64,000 nt of DNA from Cyrtodaria siliqua (taxonomy: Eukaryota > Mollusca > Bivalvia > Adapedonta > Hiatellidae): assembly GCA_037043455.1 (NCBI GenBank), contig JAWPHD010000284.1, positions 434,001 through 498,000 of the forward strand. The letters are read 5' to 3'. Below the pieces are notes generated by a model. The model saw only the letters and a program-made list of their open reading frames with translations, was not told the origin of the DNA and ran no database searches. Below are positions 31,259 to 43,363 of the stretch, piece after piece (within the stretch, counting starts at the first letter, position 1; each line of letters begins with the position of its first letter). A program made the position numbers and the translations under genes.

Positions 31259-31690
31259 AGACGGTCTACTGTATTGGCAGAAACAGTATGAAACAGAACT
31301 CTGTGATTCCACTAATCAGAGCTAGAAGTTAATTTACATACTTAAAGACTTTTTAAGGAACGCTTAAATAACATTTAATGGATGGCGTGCCAGTGTACAA
31401 AAGGTTACAACCCTGTGTAACATGATTTTATATGGAGTAAAAAGTAAACTTCTGTACATGTTTAACAGTAGAGGACCCAAATGCTGTATTATGCCTCTTT
31501 TTTTCTTGTTGATGTAAAGTTAAATCTCACTGACTTGTGTAGTTTCACTGACAAACCTCTGATAAAGAGAGATAGTCTACAGGTCTATGTTACTGCAAGA
31601 AGTAGCCAAAATAGCCATCGGCTGCTAAATCTTTAAAAATTATATTTATAAAAAGTAGTGTGTAACATGGCAGACACCTAGGGATCACTT
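31259..31690. other. Kinase 3'UTR and flank
   Basis: No AATAAA was noticed in the first 400 bp. AT-rich, nothing further recognised. Confidence 0.4.
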
Positions 31691-31694
31691 TGTC

Positions 31695-32220
31695 CATTGT
31701 CTGTCGACCGGCCGTCCCACTTTAACTTGCAACTTAACTTGGCCATAACTTCAAAAGTATTTGACCTATGTTCATGAAACTTTACACACATCTTCATCTT
31801 ACCTCAAGGAATGTTGTTGCACATTTCCAATATATAACTCTGACTTTTATTTTGTCAAGTTATGCACCATTTTATAAAACTTTAACCTGCAACCTAACCA
31901 AGCTCATAACTGGCCAGAACTTGAAAAGTATTACAGCTATGTTGAATCTTCACACACATCTTCATCTTACCTTAAGGAATGTTGTTACACATTTCCAATA
32001 ACTCTGACTTCCATTTTGGCAGAGTTCTGCCACTTTTCATAAAACCTGCAACCTAACCAAGCTCATAACTGGCCAAAACTTAAAAAGTATTTGATCTTTG
32101 TTCATGGAACTTCACACACGTATTCATCTTACACCTAGTAATGTTGTTACCCAGTATCAATAACTGTGAATTTCATTTTGGCAGAATTCTGCCCCTTTTC
32201 ATATTTAAAATTTTCATAAT
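31695..32220. repeat. Tandem array, about three 175-bp units
   Basis: Units share CTAACCAAGCTCATAACTGG, ACACATCTTCATCTTACCT, GGAATGTTGTTGCACATTTC and CATTTTGGCAGA(G/A)TTCTGCC-like text. Non-coding. Confidence 0.75.
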
Positions 32221-32589
32221 TCATGCAGGATTTTACCCCCCTGTCTTCAAACTCCATAGTTACATTGTCCGGCACATGGCAGGCGACACAGATGTTCCAT
32301 GGAACACCCTTCTAGTTCATCAAATTTAAGCTATTTTTACAACTTTAAGAATTTTGGCCACTACTTTTTAAAACTTAGCACCAACCTAGATAGTTTAATC
32401 GTGTGTTGAGGGATTGTTTGTGTGTTTAATCTTATATAGTTTTAATGTTTTCTTTTTGATGTGTTGTATAAAATGATTAATACTAGCTAATTAAAGATGT
32501 AGTAATGTTTCCTCCGAAGTACACATATTTGATAAGCAAACATTTTAGCTGTACTGGCCAAGTGCTATAAAAGAAATTTCACCCTTGTG

Positions 32590-33185
32590 TCAGGGCAAGT
32601 TACCCTTCATCTTTCTGTCTGTCAACCAGTAAACGTTTTTAGTATATCCATTCTGGCCCCTCCATTTTTCATTCGCTCTGAACTAAAACTTAAGATTTGT
32701 TACACCCCCTTGTGGTTGCCGGGGTACAATACAACCACTGCAAATCCCGCTAGAGGCAGAGGGGTAGGACCCCTCCTTCATGTTCATTTTGTCATTTTAT
32801 GGGATGCCGAGTCATCCGTCGTTAACTTTTGTCTCGTTAAGACGATAGGGCCTTCATTTTTCATCTGATCTTTACCAAACTTTACCAGATTGTTAATGTC
32901 GATAAAAGCTGGGATAAGTTTGAAAAGTAACCAGATCGGACCAGTAACAGCGGAGTTATGGTCCTTGATTTAGTTCAAAATGCTGTATTTTGCCTCGTTA
33001 AAACGATATGGCCTTCATTTTTCATCTGATCTTTATCAAACAAGCTTGCCTCGTGTGGTTGCCGGGGGCCCCGTTTGGTCACGGGGCAAAGAATACGGCC
33101 ACTGCAGATCCCTTTGGAGGGGACGGCAGAAGGGTAGAACCCCCCAGATTCATGTTCATTTAATAATTTTTTGTTCATGCTCATT
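32590..33185. repeat. Family C copies, reverse of those at 18000 and 47200
   Basis: Two units contain GGCCTTCATTTTTCATCTGA and TCTTTACCAAACTTTACCAG. Also present are two related G/C-rich stretches with CTTGTGGTTGCCGGGG (32710) and CGTGTGGTTGCCGGGGGCCC (33053). Confidence 0.6.
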
Positions 33186-33221
33186 AAAGGAGTTCATCAT
33201 GACCCCTGCATTGTTTCAGGT

Positions 33222-33457
33222 GCCATCTCGCTCATATCACTAGAGCAGTGGCAGAAAACTATAACGTGCCTCCAGTGTAAATGGAGTGTCTACGATAGAA
33301 TTTGCAGCAACTCTGCAGTTCAGGGTGAGAAGGTTCTAGGCCTGTTCTCCATATTTTATCTCGATGTACATGGAGGATGAGCCTGGCATGTTCATTCCTT
33401 TTAGGTGCCATATAACCTTTCATGTGTTGGTGCGCCTTAAAACCCCAATTCAATTCA
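33222..33457 (+). mobile_element. SINE, plus-strand copy of the 14415 element
   Basis: It starts GCCATCTCGCTCATATCAC and shares CTCCAGTGTAAATGGAGTGT, ATTTGCAGCAACTCTGCAGT and CATGGAGGATGAGCCTGGC with the minus-strand copy. It ends GCGCCTTAAAACCCCAATTC. No clear target-site duplication was seen. Confidence 0.82.
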
Positions 33458-33659
33458 TTATTGTCATTTTTACTCATCACCATTTCCCATTTTAGCTCTA
33501 AATGACCTTAGCTGTTAATCTGTTGTAAAACACCATACCAATCCTTATCATTGTTGCATGGGCCTTTTCCTGATAACATAATGAGGTCGAGGTTACTAAT
33601 AATAGAAAAAAGCATGGAACAACTTGTTCACATCATATTTATTTAATATGACCTAATTA

Positions 33660-33706
33660 TTGGTCGACGTGCCGTAAAACACCATTCATTCATTCATTCA
33701 TTCATA
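33660..33706 (+). repeat. SINE 3' tail remnant with (CATT)n
   Basis: GACGTGCCGTAAAACACCAT is followed by five CATT units. The same tail type ends the SINE at 54548-54897. Confidence 0.55.
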
Positions 33707-34434
33707 TTTATTTAAATGTGTCCGCTCTGTCCCAGTTATTGAAAAACAAAGAAAAAAAGGCCAAACAATTTCTTTTAATGAACAACTGTTCAGAATTTAA
33801 TGAAACTGAAGCATTTTCGACCTTTCTCTGTTTCTAAGAACTAAACACGTGTTCAAATGATGACTTGCCATTGTCTGTTTGCATAGGCTTATATACAGAA
33901 ACAAACTCACTGAGCATGTCTTCTTCACATAAACACATATTGGAAGTCCTTTGGTATTATGCTGACTTGTTTTGTGTCGTGTCCTCTGTCTTTTCGCAAG
34001 AAAATTGGGGTATAATAATAATTTCATTCCACATAGTCCTTCAGTTACTTTTCGTTTCTACTCAATAACCATGGAGCCGGTGGAGGGATTCGCATAATAT
34101 ACCACAAAAATGATCACATGGATAAGATGTGTTGCATTACAATTCACACCTACATTCAAGGTCAAGGTCATGTTTAGGGGTTAAAGGTCAAATGGAATAT
34201 TCACATTTTGGAGTCAAATGTGAAGAGTGTGTCTCCACTCAACAACTTCATAACTATTGAAAGAATGTTTAGGATGTCACAGAAATGTTTTATGGATACG
34301 CTGATGTGTCGTGTCACTTAAGACTCACATTATTTCCATGTCTCTGCTGTGTAACAGTCAAATGTGTATAAAGTCAATGACTTTGTGCATTTTATGACTG
34401 AAATACAATTTTTATTTCGCCTTTTCAAAGAAAA

Positions 34435-35120
34435 AAGGAGAAAGGTGTTGCTTTTCCGTCGACAAAGGCGTCGACATTCAAGTTTTGTGTTTAGGTCATT
34501 TTCTCGCAAACTGTATGCAATAGTCCTTTTAAACTTTGCTTATAGTTGTATCTTGTGTGGTACATCGCAGCGTGACAAAGCAAAATGGGGAAGTGACCTT
34601 GACCCTCCAAGCAAAGGGCAGATAACTTACTAATATTTACCTTTAACTTTTGCATTTAGGTCACTTTTTCACAAACTGTATGCACTAGACCTTTCAAACT
34701 TTTGTTGTATCTTGGGTGGTACATTGCAACGTGACAAAGCAAATCTGGATGTGACCTTTACCCTCCAAGCAAGGGGCAGATAACTTAATAATTTTTACCT
34801 TCAACATTTGCGTATAGGTCACTTTCTCGCAAACTTTATGCATACTTCGCTTAAAGTTGTTTCTTGGGTAGTACATCACAACGTGTCAATAAGCAAATGT
34901 GGCTGTGGCCTTCACCCTCCAAGCAAAGGGCAGATAACTTTTATTGTTACATTTACATCACTTTCTCATGAACTATAATTATGCACTAGATGTTTTAAAC
35001 CTAGTTTATAGCTTAATCTTTGGAAGACAAAACATTCTATTTTGACATATTTGTGTCTTGGGTAGTGCATCTTTTTAGACGCATGCCTTTCATCTATGAC
35101 CTTGGCCTACTCTTTGGGGC
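34435..35120 (+). repeat. Family D tandem array (about 150-170-bp units), plus orientation
   Basis: Three to four units share TTTAGGTCACTTTCTCGCAA, TTGTATCTTGGGTGGTACAT, GTGACAAAGCAAATGTGG-like text, GTGACCTTGACCCTCCAAGC and AAAGGGCAGATAACTT. The array begins GGTGTTGCTTTTCCGTCGAC and ends at TGCATCTTTTTAGACGCATG. It is the reverse complement counterpart of 48150-49040. Confidence 0.82.
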
Positions 35121-35253
35121 TATTGATTTTATTTATTTTATATAATGGCATTTTGTTTTTAAATAAATGCACTTACGGTAAATGTCATATCAGCAAACTG
35201 TAAACTCCATTGTTGCCGTGGTGCGGCGTCCGTCGTCCGTCTGTCCGAGTTTA

Positions 35254-35537
35254 CAGGAGGGCCTTCTGTGTCTTTTTTTGTGTATAAAGTATACTTGTGT
35301 TGTTGTTTTTTCTTGTGTGACTTGACACACAAGCAAGTATGTCTCTATGCGCAGGATATAGCCTAATTCTTCATTTAAAGCAATAAAAAAGTGCAGTCAC
35401 ACAAGCGGAAGGGAGCTTGTGTGACTAAAATGTGTCCAAATGGTAAAACAGACACACAAAATGTAAAAAACAGTCACACAAGGTACGAATGTACACACAA
35501 AAAAACGACACACAAGTTTTGAGTCACACAAAGCCTG
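35254..35537. mobile_element. Small element packed with CACACAAG motifs (possible hAT-type MITE)
   Basis: It begins CAGGAGGGCCTTCTGTGTC and ends GTCACACAAAGCCTG, so both termini read CAGG inward. About ten CTTGTGTG/CACACAAG motifs occur in both orientations, like the subterminal binding sites of hAT elements. No target-site duplication was seen, so the class is uncertain. Confidence 0.5.
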
Positions 35538-35544
35538 ATTTTGT

Positions 35545-36950
35545 GTATGTCCATCTGTCTGTCCGTCCGTCTGTCTGTCCGTAAACTTTTTTTGTAGCGA
35601 CTACTCCTCTGAAACTACTGAATGGATTTTCATGAAACTTTACAGAAATGTTGCCAATGAATTCTAGTTGATCCTAGCAAAAATTCATGTTTATTTGAAA
35701 TCCAAGATGGCCACCAAATCTAAAAATAGGTTTTTAAAAAACAAGTTTGTAGCGACTACTTCTTGAAAACTATAAGTGATATTGATATGGAACTTTTTCT
35801 AAAATGATCAGCATGACATGATGTTGGACCTTGTAGAAAATCGTTTTGATTCGACTAAAAATAAATTTTCAAAAAACAAGTTTGTAGTCACTACTTCCTG
35901 AAATCAAAATCAATCAGTAGAGCTTCAAGGTCATTGACCTCTTGTTAGTTATTAAAACGTTTACAAACTTTATCTTTTATTTTTAAGTCCCGCCCCCATT
36001 AGGCGAGATGTGAATCCACGGATTTCTTGTATATGTTTATTGTTAATTTTTTAAGTTTATATTTTTACATGGTCAGCCATATAACCCCATATTTTCACTG
36101 CATGAAAAATGGAACTACTTTTGTGAGGTTGTTTGTCTATAATAGCAGTAATATATGTTGGTTTTGTGTAAATATAGGAATTATGTATCGAAGTGATTTA
36201 CTGCATTTTAATGGGGTTGTCCGTTCATCTGTCCGTCCATTAACAATTGGAATTGTGGACGATAACATTGAAACCATAACACTCACACTTGATGTCTAGT
36301 TGATCCTAGCAAAATGTAAGGTCGGTAGGAAATTGAAGATGGCTACCACTGCTCAAAATAGATATTAAATATGCGACTTTGTGGCGACTACTTCTCAAAA
36401 ACCGTAAGTGATATTTAATTGGAACCTTTACCAAAATGACTGCCATGACATCTAGTTGATCCTAACCAAAGTTCATTTTGATTTGGATGTCAAACATGGA
36501 CACCAGTGGCAATCTTTGTTTACATAGAGTTATATGGGAAAACTTCAAGGATTTTCATGAAACTTTACAGAAATGTTGCTCTTGATGTCTAGTTGATCCT
36601 AGCAAAATTTTAGGTCGGACGAAAATTCAACATGGCCGCCATGGCTAAAATTAGTTTTTAAAAAAAAAAATTGTAGCAACTACTTCTTGAAAACTAGAAG
36701 TGATATTGATATGGAACTTTTTCTGAAATGATCAGCATGACATGCTGTTGGTTCTTGTTGCAAACTATTTTGATTCGACATTAAACATGGCTGCCAACGG
36801 CCATCTTTGTTTACATAGAGTTATATAGTAAAACCTTGTGGCGACTACTCCTCGGAAACTACTTGATAGGTTTTCATGAAACTTCACAGGAATGCTATCA
36901 AAACATATCAGTAGAGCTTCAAGGTCATTGGCCAATCTCTACCCAGAGTA
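35545..36950. repeat. Dispersed tandem units (TTGTAGCGACTACTCC family)
   Basis: Units share TTGTAGCGACTACTCCTCTG, GGATTTTCATGAAACTTTAC, GATGTCTAGTTGATCCTAGC, AAGATGGCCACC and CATGGCTGCCA(A/G)CGGCCATC-like text. The same units lie inside the element at 13136-15680. A GCCCCCATTAGGCGAGATGT boundary motif at about 35993 also occurs near 46780. Confidence 0.75.
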
Positions 36951-38095
36951 CACTCGTTCCTCAATTGACTCTGTCAACGTCAAAGGAAGTAGGGCGAACC
37001 GTAAGGTCACGTGATTATTCAAAAAAGTTATGACGATGTGTATAATAAATCCTTTTACGTGATCTGCAAAGATAAAATATAGACCTGTATTAAATAATTT
37101 CAATTTTTATTACTACGAGTTTTTTTTTTAGTAATTTTCTGCTATCGAGCTTCGGTTTGAAATGTTAACATATGCGTTTCGATTGAGGAGACCTAAGTAC
37201 GTATTATTTTTGTAGTAAAATAGTCCCGATTAAAACTAAATTGTTTTCATGCATTATTTCAAATCTTGCAACATCTAATTTGTAGATATTCTGAAAATTA
37301 TATTTACAAAAGAAATAAATAAGTTTCAGGCAAACATATTCCAATTTAACAGGTTTTACCAAAATCTTGTAATTTAGTAGTTAGCAGAGATATATGTGAG
37401 TGCAAGGAACGATAACTCTGCGTGGAGATTGGTCATTGGCCTCTTGTTTATTAAATCTCTAGGTACTTCATGTTTCATCTTATGTTTATATCAATGCCTT
37501 CACCTGTTATAAGAGCCATTGTTAGCCAGTAGAGCTTCCATAGGCCCTCTTGTTTTCGAAACTTGTTTCATTGGTTCTGTTAATCATTATTTTGATCAAA
37601 CCATCATGGCCTCTTAAGCCAGTAAAGCGATACAGGCCCTCATTTTTCAATGTGTGTAAGTTTTAAATACATGTGAATCATGATTGTTGTACATTGCAGC
37701 AATACTAACAGTGAACATATTTTGAAATGAAAATAAGGGGTTAGTACCTGTACTTTATAAACTCTGTATTCTGTTAAGTTCCATTTCTAAAGGTAAGAAG
37801 TTTGCACTATGTCAGTGTTAATGTTGAACATGTCAGTGTTAACGTGAACAAAATGTTTTCATCAGTATTCTTCTCTTTCATTTTGCATTGCTATACATGG
37901 CTAAGTAAGCAAAACAGTAATTATTTCTATTGTGATTTCTAGTCTTACGTTTTATTTTGATTACAGGTTTTCGTTCAATAAAAAACCCGATACTTTTAAA
38001 TACTAGTATTATCTTTTTGTTTTACCAAACTTGCTGTTTTATCTCTAATTTGAGTTTACGGCAATCTTAAGAAAAGTTTACACCAAACGTGTAAC
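36951..38095. other. Intergenic, few features
   Basis: 37500-37660 holds two short pieces ending AGGCCCTC(TTG), the terminal motif of several repeat families here. The remainder is AT-rich with nothing recognised. Confidence 0.45.

Positions 38096-38098
<3 letters not shown>

Positions 38099-38142
<44 letters not shown>
38099..38142. repeat. (GA)n microsatellite
   Basis: About 20 GA dinucleotides with one interruption near the 3' end. Confidence 0.95.
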
Positions 38143-38145
<3 letters not shown>

Positions 38146-38309
38146 CACAAAAATACAAGAAGCAACGAAATTGTACTAAACATGTTAAATAAAAGACCCG
38201 AAGAAGGTAGTTCCTAACTAGCACACTTGTGTTAATCTGGGAGAGGGTTAAGCAACTCCTACAACAGATCTCGCAGTTACCAGTGATCAAGAGAACAGTC
38301 CGGTTCGCG

Positions 38310-38640
38310 ATACTTTTCATATGCCCGTTTGAAAAACTATGTATTATTGTATGGAGCTGTCCGCTGTTCGTCTATAAACTTCAAGTGTTACCTTTGTCCG
38401 TCCGTGCGTGCGTCTGCAAAATGTTCTCCGCACTCATAACTTGGGCAATTGTTATCCAATCTTCTCCAAACTTTATCAAATTGTATATGGGCACCATGTC
38501 TCACCCAAGTTTGGTTTTCGGCCCGATCCCCCAGTACATCCAGAGTTATGCCCCTTGGAATGGTAAGAAATCACGAAATAAATGAAATAGCGGGGGCATC
38601 CGTGTCCCATGGACACATTTGTAGTTTACATTTTATTTTT
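38310..38640. repeat. Dispersed repeat ending in GGACACATTTGTAGTTT
   Basis: It starts ATGCCCGTTTGAAAAACTAT and ends GCGGGGGCATCCGTGTCCCA followed by TGGACACATT. An isolated copy of that end occurs at 10430-10465 in a PRPF40 intron. Confidence 0.6.
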
Positions 38641-38876
38641 GCAGTTATGCTCGGCATTGAAGAAAGCAAATAAAGAAAGTTTTATACTGCCATATCTGAC
38701 GCATCATCCCCTCACCTACCCCTCCCCAACCACAGACGCCGTAGATCGATACAGGCCCTCTTGGTCCACTTGCATTGTGTGATATAAAAGGGCAACTCTG
38801 ATTTTAAGAAAATTATTAGAAATGCAAATTCAAAGTATTATCAATATTTATAAACACTCATTTAAAAATATTTCCT

Positions 38877-40205
38877 TAAAGCTACACAGTCCCTATTTTA
38901 ACTGGTAAAAACTCGTGAATATGAATGAGTCACGTGTGGTTTCAAATCAACGAACACCAAAAAAGTCTGTATATAAGCAGGTTTTGATCCACAGCCTTGC
39001 ACTTGCAAGTTTTGTACGCTGAACCACTAGACAACGGCTACTTATTGATATATGGTATCATTTTTAACACTAAATAAATAAGCGCGCGCGCACACACGAA
39101 CTCAACAAGCAAATACGAACTCCAGATCTGGTTGTTTTGAGGCGACGCATTAGTTTCATATTGATAACACAGTATTACAACAGGCAATGTTAATTATTGA
39201 TCCATCTTGAGTTGCGTTCAAATATGTTGTTATTTTGCCTCATAATAAATTGCAGTTTGTATACTATTTTCTCAAGTAGCGTTATAGTTCAGTGGATAGA
39301 GCACCGGACTTGAAATCAGAAGGTCATGTGTTCGACTCCCGAAAGAGGCTAACTTTTTTTCTGTAAAAATTACTGTTACCTTTATATAGGTACGATATGC
39401 ACTGGTCGATGTATATACAGTAAATGATTTCCTGCGCTATATTTGCTGTCTTAAAGCTGTACAGTCCCTATTTTGACTGGTAATAACTCATGAATATGAA
39501 TGAGTCACGTGTGAAGTAGTTTCAAATCGACGAACACCCCAAAAGTCTGTATATAAGCAGAAATCGATGCGTATTTTTTCACATTTTTTTTTCACATTTT
39601 TATTTAGCCTCCGTACAGGTAACATCGATAAATATACGGCTGCAGAATATATGTGATAAAAAAAGAGTTGCCCGGAACGGGATTTGAACCACAGCCTTGC
39701 ACTTGTAACTTTTGAAAGATGAACACTGAACCACTAGACCACTGCTATTTATTCGTTGTAGCATTTCTAACACTAAATAGGCATTACGTAATAACAAGCG
39801 CGCGCACATAAACTCACCAAGCGCTAAATAACAAGAGATATGGTTGTTTTGAAGCGAAGTATTAGTTTCATATTGATAACATTCAGTATTACACCAGGCA
39901 ATGTTAATTTACACGTGCGACAAGATGGACTATATATTTATTGATCAATCTTGAGTTGCGTTCAACTATGTTAAGTTATTTTGCCTCATAATAAATTGTA
40001 GTTAGTATACTATTTTCTCAAGTAAAGTTTTATAGTGCAGTGGATAGAGCACCGGACTTAAATTCAGAAGGTCGTGTGTTTGAGCCCCGAAAGAGGCTAA
40101 CTTTTTTTTTCGGTAAAAATTACTGTTACCTGTGTATATAGGTACGATGTGCACTGGTCGATGTATATACAGCAAATGATTTCCTGCGCTATATTTGCTC
40201 GCTTA
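38877..40205. repeat. Tandem direct duplication (two units) with inward-facing tRNA-like modules
   Basis: Unit 1 is about 38877-39450 and unit 2 about 39451-40205; both open AAAGCT(A/G)-ACAGTCCCTATTT-like and end TGATTTCCTGCGCTATATTT. Each holds a minus-strand tRNA-like segment (near 38990-39050 and 39672-39750) and a plus-strand one with AGTGGATAGAGCACCGGACT (39290 and 40035). Unit 2 is longer. Confidence 0.8.
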
Positions 40206-40424
40206 AATACACGATTTCGACATCAGCTGGTGAACATGAAGTTACAAATAAAGACACGCCTACAAAGAAGAAATCGATCGATATAGAGACTGTAGCTTTA
40301 AAAATAAAAATCACAATATAACTTTCTAATGACTGCTTCTCGTTTAACTTTACAACATTTTGTAGGAGCATATTTTTAAGAATAGTTAAACAGTTGTTTG
40401 AGTAAATTTGAAATGGTATTCGGC

Positions 40425-40590
40425 TGTTCTACACATCGTGACCTTTGAACAGCTGCTCAGGTTGATGCCTTAATAAACAATTAGTAATTTATTAAGGTAT
40501 CAACATTAGCAGCTTTTCAAATGTCACGATAGTTGTTTGTTAAGGCATCAACCTGAGCAGCTTTTCAAAGGTCGCGATGTGTAAAAAAGC
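40425..40590. repeat. Inverted and direct repeat cluster
   Basis: Three versions of GGCATCAACCTGAGCAGC are present: one inverted at 40450, one diverged at 40500 and one direct at 40545. ACATCG(T/C)GACCTTTGA-type ends frame it. A hairpin of about 60-bp arms can form. Confidence 0.65.
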
Positions 40591-41201
40591 TGAATGAATT
40601 TCAGTTTTATTTGCACAACTTTTTATACTTAAAAATATGCACCTAAATAACTTTTCAAGAGCGCACGCCACAGGGTCTCAAGGTCAAAATGTTCAAAAAG
40701 TTAGTGGTAACGTTGTATAAAGAGCTTTTGTTGGCGATATCTCATGAAGGAGTGAATATATTTCAACTGTACTCGCACACTATAGTCTGCAGTCATATTT
40801 ATGATAGGTTCGACCTTATTCACATTTCTGTGTCACCGCTCAAGGTCACGCTGTCTGAAATCAATAATGTCATTTTTATTTCTTGAATGTCAATGTACGA
40901 TCTTCCAAGAAAATATATCATTCTCCGCTCTCATGTTGTTATATACTAACTCGTCGGTGACGGTAGACAGATTTTCAGTTTTAAACATCGACTATTTTAT
41001 TAATATGACGCGGAAAGTAAAGCACTCTCACGTTGACTGCTGTGATTGTAACGTTTAACATGTAACATTTAAATACAGTAGACATGTTTGTTATATAGAA
41101 ACATACGCCACCACGCCACCAGAAATCGTTCAACTATATACATGTCTACGAGTCCAAATAATGACGACAATGCAATGAACAGAACGGCGCGTTGTGCTTA
41201 A

Positions 41202-41665
41202 GGTCTCACACCTCTATTATCTCCCCTGAAAGCATACGGACCTAGAGACAAAAGGAAAACAGAAAATAACTTTATTTTTTTCTCAATTTTAGGCAATTTT
41301 TAATTTGATAAATAGGTTTTTCTTTGCTTTAGCATACATCTGCAGTGTGAAAGACAGATGATACAGAAAATCCCATGTTGATATGAGGTTTCATTCAAAT
41401 TTCAGAAGTGTTTGACCTAATCACCACATATTCAGCTGGCTGGTGTATGAATTGTGTATTTTCCATAGGGGTCACATAAACATGAGCGAGAAAAAAAACC
41501 AACCTGGCTAACTTATGTATTTTATTGTTTTAAATTACTGGTCTTGGCTATACTGACGATATTAAACCAACAACAATGTCTGCTGGCCTGCATTGAAGCT
41601 CATATGTTGGAAAAGGCTGTACAGTAACACTATGGGAAAATTAATTGAGGTGTGAGGCCTGAAAC
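41202..41665. repeat. Candidate MITE with short inverted ends
   Basis: The left end AGGTCTCACACCTCTATTA and the right end, read in reverse, AGGCCTCACACCTCAATTA match closely. No duplication of the target site was clear. Confidence 0.45.
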
Positions 41666-42193
41666 TTTATGAAACAATATTAAATAAGACCCACACAACG
41701 CGCAAAAAGTAAAACCATAAATATGCCGTTCATTTGTTTTTAATGTCACGGTTTAAATGCCATAAATATTGCCCGAATTACATTGACGTCATTAGTTTGT
41801 AAAATACATTGCAACTTCATGAAGTCAAATAGCTTTCGTTAACTGCATGTAAAAACTAGCAACAGTGTTTGCGAAATATGTAATGATCAAATGCATAGGC
41901 TAAACCGTAGCAAATTAAAACCTATCGCGGAAAATATGAGGCGATATATATACGTACGATTCAATAATTTCTGTGATTGAAAATAATTGTATAACATACA
42001 AATATTGGGAAAGTCGAGTCCGCGCTAAATACTGCTTTTAAAACAAAGTTGTATATAGCTTCGTTAAAAACATTTTTAGAAGCTCATTTAAAACTGAAAC
42101 AACAACTGTTCTGAAAAAACAAGCAGACTCATCATCGTTGGTTAGTTCTTATAATCACTTATGTTCACACGAAAACAAATTAATATTCATTAG

Positions 42194-43363
42194 TTAATAC
42201 TCAGATAGTAATGTAGTTAAGTGCTCAAACAGAGCACACGCTTCTTCGGGGTTTGCTGGGTCTGGTATGTTTTGCATTAAAATCTGTACAATTTCTAAAT
42301 ATCCATTACAGCAGCCATGCTCTATGATAGGTCGGGATTGGCTCATTTCATGAAGAACAATAGCTACGTTATCAGTGTCAACATGAAATCCACAATCGTG
42401 TGCATTATACAGCTCCGGAGCAACGTACATGAAGTTTGGTTTTCCACGTGGCACATCACAGTTTTTTCTCCCGGTAATGAAATGTGAATTCCATTCTTCA
42501 CGTATGTTGTCCAGATTGTTTTGAATTAATCTAGAAAAACAAAATCGAAGAGTCTGCACATGGATAGGGTCTGAATCGATAAAAACCCCAGAATCCCTCA
42601 TATCTTTAAAAAGGCATATCCAGAAGTCTGTTGCTTGGATCCTTAAAATGCTCCACCAACACTCAATTCTCTGATTTGTCGTACTTTTACCGTACATAAC
42701 ACTTTTTTCTCCCTCAAAACTATCTCCACAATTTGACCTGAAACAAGCCTGGCACTTTGCGATGAATTTATTTTCTGTGCCACAATCAAAACGAACTAGG
42801 CACGGAGTTAAAGCACAATTTACTACACACTCTAGATAGTACTGAGCTACAACCCTTGGATTTTTGTTTGTATCGCTGACTTTCAACCACATTATTTTAC
42901 GTGAGAATCCGTCTATTGCTCCGTGAATCCCAAAACCAAATGGTAATAGTTTATCGTTTCCATCGACATGCCAAATATAATTGGGTCCAGGATTGCAATA
43001 CTTCCGCCTCTGTAGTCGTTTTCTTTTTCTTCGTTCAACTCCTTCAGGATCAAGCCTCTGCAGAAGCGCCATCACAGTGTTCCTGCTAACCTGAAGTTTA
43101 TGTGTTGTTACAAGCCTTCTCCACATTGCTCTATACCCAAGACACTTGCCATTACCTTCTAGTTCCTTTACTAAAGTATTTATAATTTTTTCATAATGGC
43201 GGTCCGTATATGGAATTCGCCTTTTAAGGCTAAGCCTGCACAGAATTCGCTTCAGTTGACCGATCGTTAGCCTAATTCGATGCGAAAACAACAAGGTACC
43301 AATGATTTCTAAATTTGTATAGCCTTTACCAAAATATTCCTTGACAAGCTCATCTTTCTCCAT
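42194..43363 (-). CDS. DDE integrase-core transposase-like protein, 389 residues, intact triad
   Basis: A retroviral-type integrase core found in many fish, cnidarian and mollusc proteins of transposon origin, which would cut and join DNA ends. The N-terminal 120 residues are basic and probably helix-turn-helix (LTIGQLKRILCRLSLKRR, YRAMWRRL, VSRNTVMALLQRL). The catalytic acids are visible: Asp134 in WHVDGNDK, Asp193 in RFDCGTEN and Glu234 in NQRIECWW. The ATG at 43363 is preceded in frame by a stop once the predicted 5'UTR intron is removed, so this start is well supported. No frameshift or stop interrupts it. No terminal inverted repeats pairing across the gene were found, so it may be immobile or host-used. 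The exact superfamily (Ginger, IS3EU or another) is not settled. Confidence 0.88.
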   Translation of the reverse strand: MEKDELVKEYFGKGYTNLEIIGTLLFSHRIRLTIGQLKRILCRLSLKRRIPYTDRHYEKIINTLVKELEGNGKCLGYRAMWRRLVTTHKLQVSRNTVMALLQRLDPEGVERRKRKRLQRRKYCNPGPNYIWHVDGNDKLLPFGFGIHGAIDGFSRKIMWLKVSDTNKNPRVVAQYYLECVVNCALTPCLVRFDCGTENKFIAKCQACFRSNCGDSFEGEKSVMYGKSTTNQRIECWWSILRIQATDFWICLFKDMRDSGVFIDSDPIHVQTLRFCFSRLIQNNLDNIREEWNSHFITGRKNCDVPRGKPNFMYVAPELYNAHDCGFHVDTDNVAIVLHEMSQSRPIIEHGCCNGYLEIVQILMQNIPDPANPEEACALFEHLTTLLSEY

